A DNA stretch of 64,000 nt from Hermetia illucens (Eukaryota > Arthropoda > Insecta > Diptera > Stratiomyidae): assembly GCF_905115235.1 (NCBI RefSeq), contig NC_051852.1, positions 139,858,027 to 139,922,026 on the forward strand, given 5' to 3'. Each line of letters opens with the position of its first letter. The stretch's first letter is position 1. Shown here in pieces: positions 56,101 through 64,000 of the stretch. The translations under genes were made by a program, and so were the position numbers. The notes under the pieces were generated by a model. That model saw only the letters and a program-made list of their open reading frames with translations, made no database searches and was not told the origin of the DNA.

Positions 56101-56561
56101 TCTCGAAACCGTTCTGCTTTTACAAAAGAATAATTGGGGTCACACTGAAGCAGCCAGTAAGTGAAAACTCTTCTTTACTCAATTAAAATGGCATTGACAT
56201 TGAACTATGTTACAGATCAGTCATCTCCTGTTAACGAAAGTCCAGCCAGCTATAGCGGTTTACCGGTCTTTTATGGACCCGATGGGGAAGTAATGACCGA
56301 AGAAGAGAATTCATTTCTGCAGTCACATATTCCTCACGATGTTGATACTGAGTGAGTTGTTCTTTGCTAATTAAATACGCAATTAATCATAATATTGTGT
56401 GAAAGTCATGTTATCGATACTTTACTATTCAACTTCTTTCCAGAAACGATTGCGATGATTGTGATATTTTGGACCCCGACTTGGAAATGGATCCTGAAAT
56501 CGAAAGTGCTTACGAAGACTTCTTAAAGCAGAAACCAAAACACATAAACAAGTCTTGTTAA
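35143..56561 (+). CDS. PAIP1: Poly(A)-binding-protein-interacting protein 1-like (PAIP1)
   Basis: Stimulates translation by linking PABP with the eIF4 complex. Eight coding exons: 35143-35236, 54865-55247, 55313-55480, 55543-55755, 55823-55930, 55997-56156, 56216-56351 and 56444-56561. Together they give 459 residues (human 479). Exon 1 encodes MDNPGRAIWDRDMEYSD and a glycine run, ending in phase 1, which matches exon 2. Exon 2 has a PABP-binding PAM2 motif, LSPDAKEFIPR, then His/Asn/Gln-rich sequence. Exons 3-6 are a MIF4G domain (EDPGLFDSLESHL, NFRYMGAKLYRLLDL, RATTLFLAELYMQL, LKLCGYELEMD). The end has LPVFYGPDGEV and DPDLEMDPEIESAYEDFL, matching the C-terminal PAIP1 region. Intron 1 is 19.6 kb and full of elements; the others are 59-92 bp. 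Exon 1 assignment is inferred from composition and phase. Confidence 0.85.
36300..37080 (+). repeat. Dispersed non-coding repeat, copy 2
   Basis: Shares phrases with 46090-47010: AAAATCGGTTTACTGTCTGT, TTTCTCGG, CTCACGCATA, CTACGCCAAATTTAAG and CACTTTTCTG. It seems to contain the CTGTCTG segment twice (about 36360 and 36540), so it may be an internal duplication. Non-coding. Confidence 0.5.
37182..37232 (-). ncRNA. Hammerhead ribozyme-like motif, type I layout (minus)
   Basis: In RNA order: stem I strand CATGCA (37227-37232), core CTGATGA (37220-37226), one extra A, stem II GGGAAC/GTTCCC with loop AAGTG, then GAAA (37198-37201). Stem III is ATA/TAT closed by the loop TCGG, the cleavage base is T after U16.1 (37188), and the second stem I strand is TGCATG (37182-37187). 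All three stems pair in the correct register. Short stem III is typical of hammerheads in Penelope-like elements. The extra A between CTGATGA and stem II is the one irregularity. Confidence 0.65.
37249..37299 (+). ncRNA. Hammerhead ribozyme-like motif, type I layout (plus)
   Basis: In order: stem I TTTGCA (37249-37254), core CTGATGA (37255-37261), an extra A, stem II GGGAAC/GTTCCC (37263-37268 and 37274-37279) with loop AAGTG, then GAAA (37280-37283). Stem III is ATA/TAT with loop TTGG, the cleavage base is T37293, and the second stem I strand is TGCAAG (37294-37299), pairing with one G-T. It mirrors the minus-strand copy in the other arm. Confidence 0.65.
37513..38800 (+). mobile_element. 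Penelope-like retroelement remnant (RT and GIY-YIG)
   Basis: Plus strand in broken frames. An N-terminal part reads RLHSLPKINK, then VPLGPIVSAIVSPIYKLARY and PTDILVSFDVKSLFTKVP; these are Penelope RT motifs (LPKIHK, RPIVS, FDV.SLFT.VP). The C-terminal part reads GVLLRKSIYRG, the place of C.CGKVYIGET, then IKEHESNVKYSHFKESALLE, FDRGEVLSKTASHYPRKQHE and AIEIKKHPNNINR, which is the GIY-YIG nuclease region. The RT core is largely lost. The 3' region at 38729-38775 ends CGAAACGTTGG, which resembles a hammerhead 3' core seen in this class. Confidence 0.75.
38931..40200. other. Stretch without recognised feature in PAIP1 intron 1
   Basis: No ORF of note and no readable element. Probably intron sequence and old repeats. 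Confidence 0.35.
40201..42115 (+). mobile_element. Highly decayed Jockey-group LINE
   Basis: Weak but ordered similarity on the plus strand: LNTAFPTSRGYAQVTLISNK, then LLLPDSYKPILIFQLPIKV, in the place of an RT block with Y.PISLL, and then ISRSGQSIEHAI-like residues in broken frames near 41020-41055 (place of GFR.G.STEHA). Stops are dense. A SINE-like sequence interrupts it at about 41117-41300. Borders are approximate. Confidence 0.4.
41117..41300 (+). mobile_element. Possible tRNA-derived SINE
   Basis: Contains a perfect pol III B box, GGGTTCGAATCC (41162-41173), about 45 bp after TATAGCCATGAG, a poor A box. The body runs on to a T-rich stretch. This is a single copy here, so membership in a SINE family is inferred only from the B box. 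Confidence 0.35.
42178..42490 (+). mobile_element. LINE 3' end, copy 3
   Basis: Begins ATTCCGTAGCTTACATAACG and ends TGTTGCGCCGTTGCTGACGA. It is the same 5'-truncated LINE 3' end as 10998-11338, with more substitutions and small deletions (RLRWVGDLIRMNDKDPAQKV). Confidence 0.7.
43053..43907 (+). CDS. RTE LINE endonuclease domain
   Basis: A 284-residue open stretch forming the APE-type endonuclease: TLNVGTLTGK with the metal-site Asn, ALQETRWSG with the catalytic Glu, AYAPQPGRPD, IIAGDLNDHVG, TQIDYILIRR and a C-terminal APQHRQL, where SDH usually stands (QHR, so the final His is shifted in sequence but present). In the intact element it would continue directly into the RT; here a TGA stops it. 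The frame after the stop is the same. Confidence 0.75.
   Translation: MTHGRRQDVSKLVRTQRTKQIRVCTLNVGTLTGKTEELARALRKRCIDICALQETRWSGATSCDIERERGKNGYKLLYFGNPHTQYGVGIAISEGFRDAIKEVERFDDRLMKLTIISADRTIHFFTAYAPQPGRPDAEKDAFWQLLDEKTCHVPADDYIIIAGDLNDHVGEKADGNRCHGGKGFGARNEGGERIIDFADTHDLVLMNTWFIKRLSHLPTFYSGNNKTQIDYILIRRQHFTTVTDCKVVPYETIAPQHRQLIAVLRIKPPIKQREERTGPPRIKW
43908..45913 (+). pseudogene. RTE LINE reverse transcriptase, frame-broken
   Basis: Continues from the endonuclease. TWLWNDDVEMKVREKKRLY and ATGPDGIASELWK come first, then SNYRPIRLLS, VNQAGFVKNCGTTDAIHA and LDLEKAFDRVPHELIW. The next segment has changed frame: LSPFLFVLVMDT and the catalytic YADDV at about 45142-45156. The C-terminal part from 45360 reads ERRLAVMETKMLRWTSGVTR, RRLRWYGHAIR and GRPKQRWLDTLDGDLKASR, ending PACERDKG. 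At least two frame changes make it inactive. Confidence 0.8.
46090..47010 (+). repeat. Dispersed non-coding repeat, copy 3
   Basis: Contains TTCATCAAATATAGTCATGT twice (about 46107 and 46549), each followed by GGTATCAAA and AGGTCTCAGTTAGTAC, so the unit is partly tandem. Other landmarks are CCACTATATGGTG, CTCCATA..GATA, ACTGTCTATCTGTC and TATATGCATATATTACGT near 46915. It ends at about 47008 in TTCCGACTTG. Non-coding. Confidence 0.55.
47011..48890. other. Stretch without recognised feature in PAIP1 intron 1
   Basis: Only short ORFs. One minus frame (47479-47694) reads like a signal peptide plus a proline-rich tail but begins with TTG and has no supporting upstream ATG in frame. I see no element ends. 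Confidence 0.35.
48895..49394 (-). mobile_element. LINE 3' segment (split LINE, part 3)
   Basis: Minus strand. LLPVLIYSSETWVLSKS, then in a second frame ERRILRRIFGLLHEDG, then RLRWAGHLIRVDEDDPARKV, a basic GRKRRQGRP run and the GATGATGATG tail (48895-48906). It shares its 3' end with the copies at 10998, 12190 and 42178. The 5' side stops where a BEL/Pao fossil begins, and the missing preceding residues continue at 50930-51430. Confidence 0.7.
49370..50620 (-). mobile_element. BEL/Pao LTR-element fossil
   Basis: An old broken copy. On the minus strand the gag zinc-knuckle region (about 50300-50600, C..C and H..C patterns such as CDMCQKGHQIHQC) is followed by the aspartic-protease-like region (49394-49795, RALIGSGSQRSFITE). 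The gag and protease order is that of BEL/Pao elements. About 480 bp of non-coding sequence between the two suggests a further insertion. No paired LTRs were identified. It interrupts a LINE. Confidence 0.65.
50930..51430 (-). mobile_element. LINE RT segment (split LINE, part 2)
   Basis: The minus strand reads FDDIDIMGRTTRDVQTAF in the place of the RT catalytic YADD block (Y.DD with F for Y-A). Then IGDYNFETVDNLSYLGSKIT, IRARLLAANRAYFSLQNCF and GQTCYFTR follow. These residues sit between those of part 1 (53583-54640) and part 3 (48895-49394) in a normal LINE, which supports one split copy. Confidence 0.65.
51431..53582 (-). mobile_element. Ty3/gypsy LTR-element fossil
   Basis: An old broken copy on the minus strand. 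The end of the RNase H domain (about 53450-53582, GIRTDHKPL and ADALSRVE) is followed by the integrase zinc-binding region (about 53115-53250), the integrase core (52791-53081, HIDIIAPF and ISRYGAP) and its C-terminal part (51960-52494). A purine-rich tract and the start of a likely LTR lie near 51520-51535. It is interrupted by a SINE at 52495-52721. It sits inside a LINE in the same orientation. Confidence 0.75.
52495..52721 (-). mobile_element. tRNA-derived SINE, second copy
   Basis: Same family as 462-712. The tRNA-like head (GATAGCTGAGTGGTTAGAGC near 52695-52715) and B box (GTTCAAATCTC near 52660-52671) are followed by the shared body ending at CCAATATGG. The (ATT)n tail is missing. It splits the integrase region of a Ty3/gypsy fossil, so it is younger than that copy. 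Confidence 0.75.
53583..54640 (-). mobile_element. LINE 5' segment (split LINE, part 1)
   Basis: Minus strand. NGWFDDECKLTTERK near 54260, then AWENQQICELEKYREQPHQG, MKPYTPRCSSCRDKKGN, and after a short insertion KKGNLISDSMGILERWVEYF, DELLNN, IEETIRAIHRLKNHKSPGAD and GITAELV. This is the linker between endonuclease and RT plus the first RT block. One half-palindrome (53863-53974) is inserted. Confidence 0.65.
53863..53974. repeat. Single-arm hammerhead-like element with 12-bp duplication (copy C)
   Basis: One arm of the copy-A type (TTGAAATAATAAAAAACTTG, TTTTTCGTTGATG, ATTTATTCTTGCAAATACCG) inserted in a LINE. It is flanked by ATTTCCCTTTTT at 53851-53862 and 53975-53986. On the minus strand it has CTGATAA (53950-53956), a stem II with one mismatch (GGGAAC/GTACCC), GAAA (53928-53931) and the same stem III. 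The G-to-A change in the core matches copy B and should stop cleavage. Confidence 0.65.
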
Positions 56562-57343
56562 CTTCTGGCAATAAGTAGATACATTGTCAGCAGGTATGAA
56601 CACCTACGATTTTTTTTAATAAAAAAAAAACTATATTTTGTTAGTTGTAATAAATTCTTTACAAGTAAAGATTTTAATTATTCCGTATTTTCGTATGTAG
56701 TAGAGAAGCTGAAGGAGTCAAAAGCAAAATGAAATCTTAATAATGTAATAATTAATGCTCAAAACTCGTTGCGCGCATTCGCATGCATACATTGTTTTTT
56801 TGTGTAATAAGAACGCGCTGTTTTCTGGAAAACGAGAAAAATACTTAATTCCTTGTTTTGCAAGGTCATCAAAGTCGTTTTCAGTCGTTCATCATTGGAA
56901 CAAGTGCTTCTGCTACAGTCTGTAACTATCGATCTTATTCAATAGGAAATATTAGCGATTAAATTACTTAGATTTTAGAATTTGTTCTAATTTTTCCAAA
57001 ATTGTAATGTATTAGTTTAAATTTTTCGAATTCCCATTAAAAAAAAAATGCATTTGTTCACGATTAGTTGGTCCTTCATGTTATGGTAATTAGTCCGAAC
57101 CGACTATTCTCTGTAACGAGTACTTTCTGATTAAAGTATAGAAGAGATATCGTGTATCTAGACAAGTAGTGCGGCACAATGTAAAGCATTTCATGTTTGT
57201 GATGATTTGATTATATAGAAAACCGGTGGTAAAAGGCTGTAAATCCGTATTTATATAGTATCATTATCCTTTTTTAACTTTTTAAAGTAGTTTGCCAATA
57301 GTTATGAGCGTGTACTGTACTCTATTTTGTTTAGAGAAAGTCA

Positions 57344-57349
57344 AATAAA
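57344..57349 (+). terminator. Candidate distal poly(A) signal of PAIP1-like gene
   Basis: AATAAA about 780 bp after the stop. Nearer AATAAA-type sites lie at about 56617 and 56649. The T- and A-rich region 56562-57400 has no ORF and looks like a 3' UTR. Confidence 0.35.
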
Positions 57350-57599
57350 GTCGTTTAAAATGCTATTCATTACATAAATCCACCGTAAAAGTGATTTTAC
57401 ATATTTGTTGTTTAGGATAAATAAAATATCAATAAATGGGAGTTTTATTCCTTTACTTGTGGTTTCGAAGGCATTTTGTTTGGATCAACAAAAATATTTT
57501 GCTACGCCATGCTGTTAATTGATCTGGATCGGCCATCAATTGAACCGACACCACACCGGTTCTAAAAGAACTATTGTCCCCCTTTTACTGATTATAGGG

Positions 57600-59370
57600 T
57601 ACTTATTAATTATAGCATCTCAAGCAAGCCTATAACCGTCAGGAACTTTAGTATATTCCCTACTTTACTTACAGATCTTTCAACTTTGCATCTGGTATTA
57701 AGTATTCTCCCAGATGCATCGACCTACTTTGCACAAGTCACACTGTCCCAGGACGTGTATAGAGGTTTCATCATCCCCCGCACAAAACCTGCAGACAGTG
57801 TCCGTAGATATCCCTAGCTTCCCTAGATGATAGTTTAACCGACAGTGATCAGTGAGAATTCCCTCTTTTTGGTGAGGTTTAAGCAATCCTTTGTGCGCAT
57901 GGGTTCGTATCCCCCAATAAGCACCCTGGACCGCTCCATCTCTGGCCGCCAAGTATAGTTTCCTTAACCGTTCCTCTTCATTTCTTAGCGTCATAGCCAT
58001 GAAACTGTTCCCGATTCGACAGAAGGGTTCTGGCCCGTGTAAAGGTGTCCCGCTCCCTTCTTGGCTAGTTCCCAACCTAGCATGGCCTTGAACCCAGAGT
58101 ATCCAGGCCCTGTTGGATGAGCCGAGTGCATTCAGTCTCTCAAGGTATTCCCATACCGGTTTAAAGTTCACCTGGTTGGACCTAATTGCCTTGTTCGCTG
58201 CTTGGCTATCGGTGAGAATAGCAATGTTCTGCCCCCTGCAGTTCCTTTGGAGATTAAAGAAGTCACATCTGTCTATGGCGTATATTTCCACCTGGAAAAT
58301 GCTGCTGTACCTGCCCATTGGGTCGAAGTACATTTTCCTTGGACCAATGAGACCGGCACCCGCTCCCTCTGCTGTGAGGGATCCGTCAGTGCACCAAGTA
58401 ATCAGTTGCTGGTTTAAGCTGTATGTCGTAGCCACGCTCTCCCAGTTTGCCATGTTACTCCAACGTGTTTCAAACTTCTTATGGAAGTGAAACCTCGTTG
58501 TCATGTTATCCCTTGGTATTAGTATTTCGGGGTACCGCCTAAAAAGAATATCAATCTTGCTTCGGTTGAGGCAGCTCCCCGCCTCACTGATACTCCCGGC
58601 AATCCTGAATATTGCCCCCTTGCCTGCATCTGTATGTGCAGATGAAAATGGGTTAATCCCAGAAGGACCTCCAGGGATGCCGTTGGGCATGTCCTCATTG
58701 TCCCACTGATACACACGCAAGCCAGTCTTTGGAGTTTGTGTAATTTCCTAGCTTGTGTGCTGAGTTCGGTTCTTTCTGCCCAGATTACCGCTCCATAGGT
58801 AATCATTGGCCTTACTATAGCAGTATATATCCAAAGTATAATAGTATCTTCGGACTGCAACCCCATTTTCTCCTGCTGTGGGCCTACAAGACATCTTTCC
58901 GACATGTGTATTCCGAATATTGACCTCTGTTTCTCTCCATATCATGTAATCTTATGGCTCTCAGATGATCAAGCTTACGTCTCCTAGTGAATGGTATTAT
59001 GGTGGTTTTTGCACCAGGCATTAATAACCCTTAGTCCACTTTGGATTCTATCACATAGGGTGTCTTCACATTTGCCCCTACAGATTAAAACAATTTCGTC
59101 CGCGTAACCCTGGACTTGTATTCCAGTGTTGGTTAGCACGTCCAGGAGTTCGTCCACTACCATACTCCACATCAGCGGCGATAGTACCCCGCCCTGTCGA
59201 CAGCCTTGAGTAGTGTTCACCATAGAATTTGTACCTGTCGGTACTTCTATTTGCCTAGGGGATTACGCTTTAGAACGTTAGTTCTAATGTAGTTGTCTAT
59301 GACCTTCTCCACCGTTTTGAGTACGAACGATGCTAGGCAAATTGGTGAGCCTATCCTCAATTTAAGGCTA
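57600..59370 (-). mobile_element. RNase H-bearing LINE, 5'-truncated and broken
   Basis: Minus strand. LASFVLKTVEKVIDNYIRTN near 59300, then NTTQGCRQGGVLSPLMWSMV and VQGYADEIVLICRG (RT; YADE in place of YADD), then an interval with lost sequence. Next come IYTAIVRPMITYGAVIWAER and KLQRLACVCISGTMRTCPTA. The RNase H domain follows: TWCTDGSLTAEGAGAG, FQVEIYAID, ILTDSQAANKAI and, in place of the usual GH..GN, VQGHARLGTSQEG. The Cys end is CRFCAGDDETSIHVLGQC. It resembles the I/LOA group. Frames change several times. Confidence 0.75.
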
Positions 59371-60250
59371 ATTTTTCCTATTTGGTAATGTACAAACCAA
59401 TGAGAAAGCGTTAATAAAATTTAGGATCACTTGGTATTTTTCGTTTGACTGCGTATGATACGAATGCAAGTCGTCTTCAATGGTTTGTACCAAGAAGACT
59501 ATACCCAGCAGGTGAAACTTGTCAAAAAAAGCAGGACAAAAAATAAACTATCTGGTTCGAGGCCGAATCAAGATCGTAGTGCGTTCTGCGTAAACATTAA
59601 TGTATTGTGTATCGTGTTTCTATAGCACTTCTGAGTGTGCGAATCTATGTAACCAAGCAACCAGCTATAAACAATCAATACATACATAGATAAATATAAT
59701 AAGAAATTGATAAAGTGCCATTGGAATATTATTCGCATCGCTGCCTTCTACGATTGGTTTTGGCACCAAGCTGGAAAATTACTATATCAAACGCGGCCAG
59801 ATGCACAAACATCATCACAAAACTGGGAACCAATACCAATGATGATGCGCAGAGCGCAACTGTGATCCTAACTGAGAAGCCCCGCCCATCGGACGCTATA
59901 TTTTTTGTCTCGCAAAACTTCAAGGTTTGCCTAGACAATTTCACCTCCTGTGTATAGTCTTCTTGCTATCTACAAAACCATACAAAGATATTGCAGCGCA
60001 GTTTGTGGGTTGTACCTTTAGGCTTAATGCATACGAAAAAAATGGCACAATAGTTGATTAAATGAAACCTCCTTTTTGAATGATCTCCATGGGCGAAAGT
60101 CTGCAGGTCGTAAATTTTTATCTAGAGCAAAAAGTTTCCTAAAGTAAGCATAAAAACATAATGACGTACGTACGATTTTTTGAAAATGTCGATTTGTAAC
60201 AAAATGGCGTTAGTTTACGAAAAAAATGGGCTAAAATCGGTCATAATATA
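59371..60250. other. Stretch without recognised gene
   Basis: No gene. Two overlapping ORFs (59715-59957 + and 59729-59944 -) carry no motif. Confidence 0.35.
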
Positions 60251-61080
60251 CAGTGCTGGGCAAAAAAATCCGTTCAGTAAGAAAATCTGATTTTTGAGAA
60301 AAAATATAATTTTTTTGGATTGATATTTTGCACTAAATATAGTTTTTGGGAAAAAAATAAGTAAATTTGGTTTATATTCCATAACAATCACAAAACTCGG
60401 CGTATCACAATAATTTTTTTTCTCGTTTACTTAATAACTAAACAATAAATTCATAAATGCTTAATTAGAATTTCGTTGCACCTTCGTTTGCTCTATCCTC
60501 GCTGGCATAGGTGAAATGAGATTCTGCAGAATCTGCAGGTCAATTTCGTTATTCCACGTTCTTAAGAGGATTAAATCCAGCTCATGTTGGCTTGTTGGCT
60601 TCTGTTTTGCTACCTTTTTCTTCATTAGTGCTTACAACTTTTCTATGAGGTTTAAATTCGGGCTGTTCCCGGGCCAAGTCAGCTGCTTTACTGACTTTTC
60701 GCCCGGAAAGTTGCGCACCTGCAAAGCAAAAAAAGGCAAATAATTGAAAAACCTTCAATGTTTCTTATAAAACAACTAGAGTAAGGGAAAAAAATTATTA
60801 CTCACAATGTGGGACCTGTGACAGGGCACAAAACCGTCCTGAAAAGTGACCCCACTTGAATGCTGATATTGCTCGTAAATGTAAGGTATCAGATGCTCCT
60901 CCAAGATTCTTTTATAGGCTGGACCATTGACTCTTCCATCAATTAATGAAAATCCTTTCACATCATAAAACTAAAAGCAGCCCCAGATAATCCTGCTCAC
61001 CGGCTAGCGCACTGCGATCTGTATACACTCCTCACTGAATCGCTAACTTGAACTTCTCCATACGTGGTGGATCCCATCTT
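60251..61080 (-). mobile_element. Tc1-like transposon fragment
   Basis: The left end CAGTGCTGGGCAAAAAAATC follows TA at 60249-60250 and looks like a Tc1-type terminal repeat. The minus strand encodes the C-terminal half of a transposase: YKRILEEHLIPYI, FQDGFVPCHRSH (place of QQDNAPCH), WPGNSPNLNLIE (place of SPDLNPIEN) and MKKKVAKQKPTS. The right terminal repeat was not found. The two halves are separated by about 100 bp that read as non-coding. Confidence 0.65.
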
Positions 61081-61599
61081 TAGAAAAAAAGTTAGGAGAA
61101 CTCTAATTACGACCTTTAGCGAACTGATGTTGCGTAACTTTGGCTTAAATTATTCTCAAAGGTCGTTCGAACTATGACTAATGTGATGTCCAAATTTGAT
61201 TGAATTGCAATTACTCCTTTCCACCAAAACATATCCTAAATAATAGTAGAGTGAAAGTAAGCTTTCTAATTCAATTTCCCTTTAGAGAGGATACCAAATG
61301 AAGACTCAATCAGTCATGGTTTTCCTCTTGCCTCGAATTTTAACTCCTTGCAAATGTACTTTTTCAAGGCGCATTCCGTTGCAAATCTTATATTTTGTAA
61401 AATGACTTATGTGGGATTGAAACGCCAAAGTTGTCGTCTTTAGGGGCGGGCGGACTGGTATGTTCGAGAGTTGCCAACTTTATTAGAAGAGAGTTATAGT
61501 TCTGCTCTCGTGGTTGTTAATAGTCAATTCGATAGTCGGTTGACTATTCACTATATTCTTATTAATTACGTTGTGTCGTAGTTTATATTAGTAAGTAGG

Positions 61600-63200
61600 C
61601 TTTCTCAGAAAGATTACTGTGCGCTGAGGTGGGTGTCAATCGCTATCTGACTGCAGAAGCATCGAAGGGCTGCCCCCAAGGAGGTGTGCTTTCGCCACTT
61701 CTGTGGAGTATGCTGATCGATTCACTACTATGCGAACTGCAAAATTTTCCAATACAAGCTCAAGTTTATGCTGATGACGTTGCTATGCTTGCTGTTGATC
61801 GGGATTTTGGAACGGTGTGTAGGAATATACAACGTGCCGTTGATGTGATAGACAGTTGGTGCCTCAGACATGGTCTTTCAGGTAATCCAAATAAAACCAC
61901 AATGGTATTATTCACAACAAGGAGAAAACTGGATGGACTTTGCCTCCTTGAGATGAGGGGTACTAACCTTCAACTCTCTGAAGAAGTGAAATATCTGAGA
62001 GTCACTCTAGATAAAAAACCTCTTTGGAACCAACTTGTAGAGGTAAAGATGAAACGAGCTCTCACAGCTTATGGGCTGTGCCGACGGACCTTTGCCTCGA
62101 CATGGGGAGTCAGCCCTCATATGGTAGGCCGATGTTCGTTTATGCATCCGTAGTGTGGTGGGTTAAGGTGAGATAAAAAGGTTTTCATCGTAGACTAGCC
62201 GCACTGCAAAGAACTGTGTGTCTGGGTATCACTGGTGCCATGAGCACGACATGCGGCACAGCTTTGAATGCACTACTACATTTGCAGCTCCTGGATATAT
62301 TTATTCAAAGCACCGCAATGAGAGCAGCCCATAGACTAATTCGATTATATCTATGGGGAAACAACGGATGTGGGGGCACAGAGCATTGGAAGAGTTACTG
62401 GGAGGACTGAATACAGTTCTTACAATGCCTTCTGATTCTCGTGTCCCCATACATCTGTTTGGTAGAAGATATGAAGTTACCCTGAAGTCTTCTACACCGA
62501 TGGCTCAAAAACAGAAGTGGGAATAAAAACGAGAAGTGGGCTTTTCCTTTGGTACAATATGCAACGGTTTCTCAAGCCGAAGGCGGCAAACTGGGTGATT
62601 GACCCGCGATTGAAGGGCAGGCGCACCACAATCTGCATTGAGGGCGTTGAGTAGTCCTTTGATCACCTCGAAAATCGTTCAGGAATGCAGAAACCGTTTG
62701 AATTCTATCTCTAGATTCAATACGGTGGAACTACTCTGGGTACCTGGTCACTGTGGCGTAGAGGAAAATGAAATCTCGAATGCTTTAGCGAAAGAGGGGT
62801 CAATCCCCCATACGCCGGGATCAAAACCAGCAATTGGAGTATCAGTAGCATTGGCTAAGTCTGTTTTCAAAAACCGGGAACAAGCTTCCCACAATGACAG
62901 GTGGCAGAGCCTAAATGCTGCTCAACACACCAAATTTTCCATGCAGGCCATAATTCACTAGCTGGGCATATGTTCAGAATAGGAATTATTCAAGATGATA
63001 TGTGTCCTTCTTGTAATGAGGAAGCGAAATCCACGGAGCATTTCCTATGTGCATGCCCCGCCTATGGACGCATTAGACATCAGATTTTTGATACGACTAA
63101 CGGAAATCCTGCGATACGTTAACGAGTTCGGAATATTCCGTTGGACGGAGGTGGCGAGTACAATGGGCCAACACGGCCTGAGTGCTCAGAAGTTGTAGCT
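61600..63200 (+). mobile_element. RNase H-bearing LINE, broken (second family)
   Basis: Plus strand. KGCPQGGVLSPLLWSMLIDS and QVYADDVAMLAVD with an intact YADD (61766-61780), then LFTTRRKLDGL, EVKYLRVTLDKK, LAALQRTVCLGITGAM, YTDGSKTEVG-like residues near 62495, LLWVPGHCGVEENEISNALA (RNase H end) and CPSCNEEAKSTEHFLCACPA. It is related to but distinct from the LINE at 57600-59370. Stops and shifts separate the pieces. 5'-truncated near 61600. Confidence 0.75.
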
Positions 63201-64000
63201 TCTCCCCCACCACACACACACAAGTAGGCACCGGAAAAATATAGACGTACACAACAATCCATCGGTATCTTCTGTAATAAAAATAAATGCGCATGTCGCC
63301 TTGCATACAATTCATTCGTAAGCGCATGCACAAACTGATTTCACTTTGTCACCCCCCGCCCACACTTTGTTGGTTTGCAATCCGTTTTTGAATATCAAAG
63401 CATCGGTTTCTTGGCGAAAACTTACATTTTTATCTCTGAGAAATGTAAATTTAAAATTTTAATCAAGACGAATTTGCAGGTGTAGCAGCGAGTATGTATG
63501 TAAATGTGGGCATCTGACTTGTTGAACGCAAATCCTAAATTGTAAGTGCCGAATCCTGAAACAATCTAAGCTTATAATATGACTCCGATAAATAAAATAC
63601 CAATTTTAGTAAAAATCTAGAAAATCAAATTATTATTTTAACAATATCATATCTAAAACTCATGGTTTTAAAATATTTGCTCGTAGACTCCACTACTAAC
63701 TGTTTTTTAACTTGTCTAATCGACAATGGAATATCAGATAAATACAATAAAATTAACTATAGTAATTCCAGAAACACGAAGTTCAATCAAATATTGAAAG
63801 AACTCAAGACAAAAAATGGAAAGCATAATCTATTGTATATTGGAGATTTATAGAGATTCATACATTGCAATAAGAATTGTTCATAATATCATCGCCATCA
63901 TCATATCATCATCTATGTTCGGGCATTTTTAATTCTACAAGGAACCAGGTGAAAAGTTTATACTTTTTCGAACTATAAACGTCGTATTTAACGGAATTTA
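63201..64000. other. Right edge, nothing recognised
   Basis: AT-rich sequence with short ORFs and a CA/GT-rich start. No feature can be supported. Confidence 0.4.

Overview
This window looks like a piece of an insect nuclear genome, most likely a fly or other dipteran. It is AT-rich, the short introns are 50-70 bp, the eIF2-alpha protein reads very close to dipteran versions, and every class of insect transposon fossil is present. Three host genes can be read exon by exon: eIF2-alpha (9929-16877, +; translation initiation factor with the Ser-51 control site), a STARD7-like START-domain lipid carrier (27086-28271, -; 5' exon not found) and a PAIP1-like poly(A)-binding-protein partner (35143-56561, +). 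A possible 74-residue two-exon gene (26178-26461, +) and a possible small membrane protein (21922-22149, -) are weaker.

Most of the rest is transposable elements. An R1-clade LINE (922-6165) with two open, overlapping ORFs is flanked by a perfect 216-bp target duplication, which is extremely long and points to a recent insertion. The 5.6-kb third intron of eIF2-alpha holds LINE 3' ends, a piggyBac-like remnant, RNase H LINE debris and a palindrome. Between eIF2-alpha and STARD7 lie LINE fragments split by a palindromic element. Downstream of STARD7 are mariner remnants. The 19.6-kb first intron of PAIP1 holds a Penelope-like remnant, a nearly whole RTE-type LINE (about 42960-45930), and one LINE (48895-54640, -) split by BEL/Pao and Ty3/gypsy fossils, which are themselves split by a SINE. 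The right end (57600-63200) has two RNase H-bearing LINE copies and a Tc1-like fragment.

The most interesting signal is a set of dispersed palindromes whose arms carry hammerhead-ribozyme-like cores (CTGATGA, a hairpin, GAAA). The clearest, at 37130-37351, has two complete type-I-like hammerhead folds pointing head to head, each with a matched stem I, a stem II and a 3-bp stem III, and it sits about 160 bp upstream of a Penelope-like element, a class known to carry hammerheads. Related or decayed copies lie near 750, 8522, 14584, 17907, 18268, 20532, 38763 and 53950. Host genes and elements show no shared pathway; eIF2-alpha and PAIP1 both act in translation initiation, but I read their proximity as chance.
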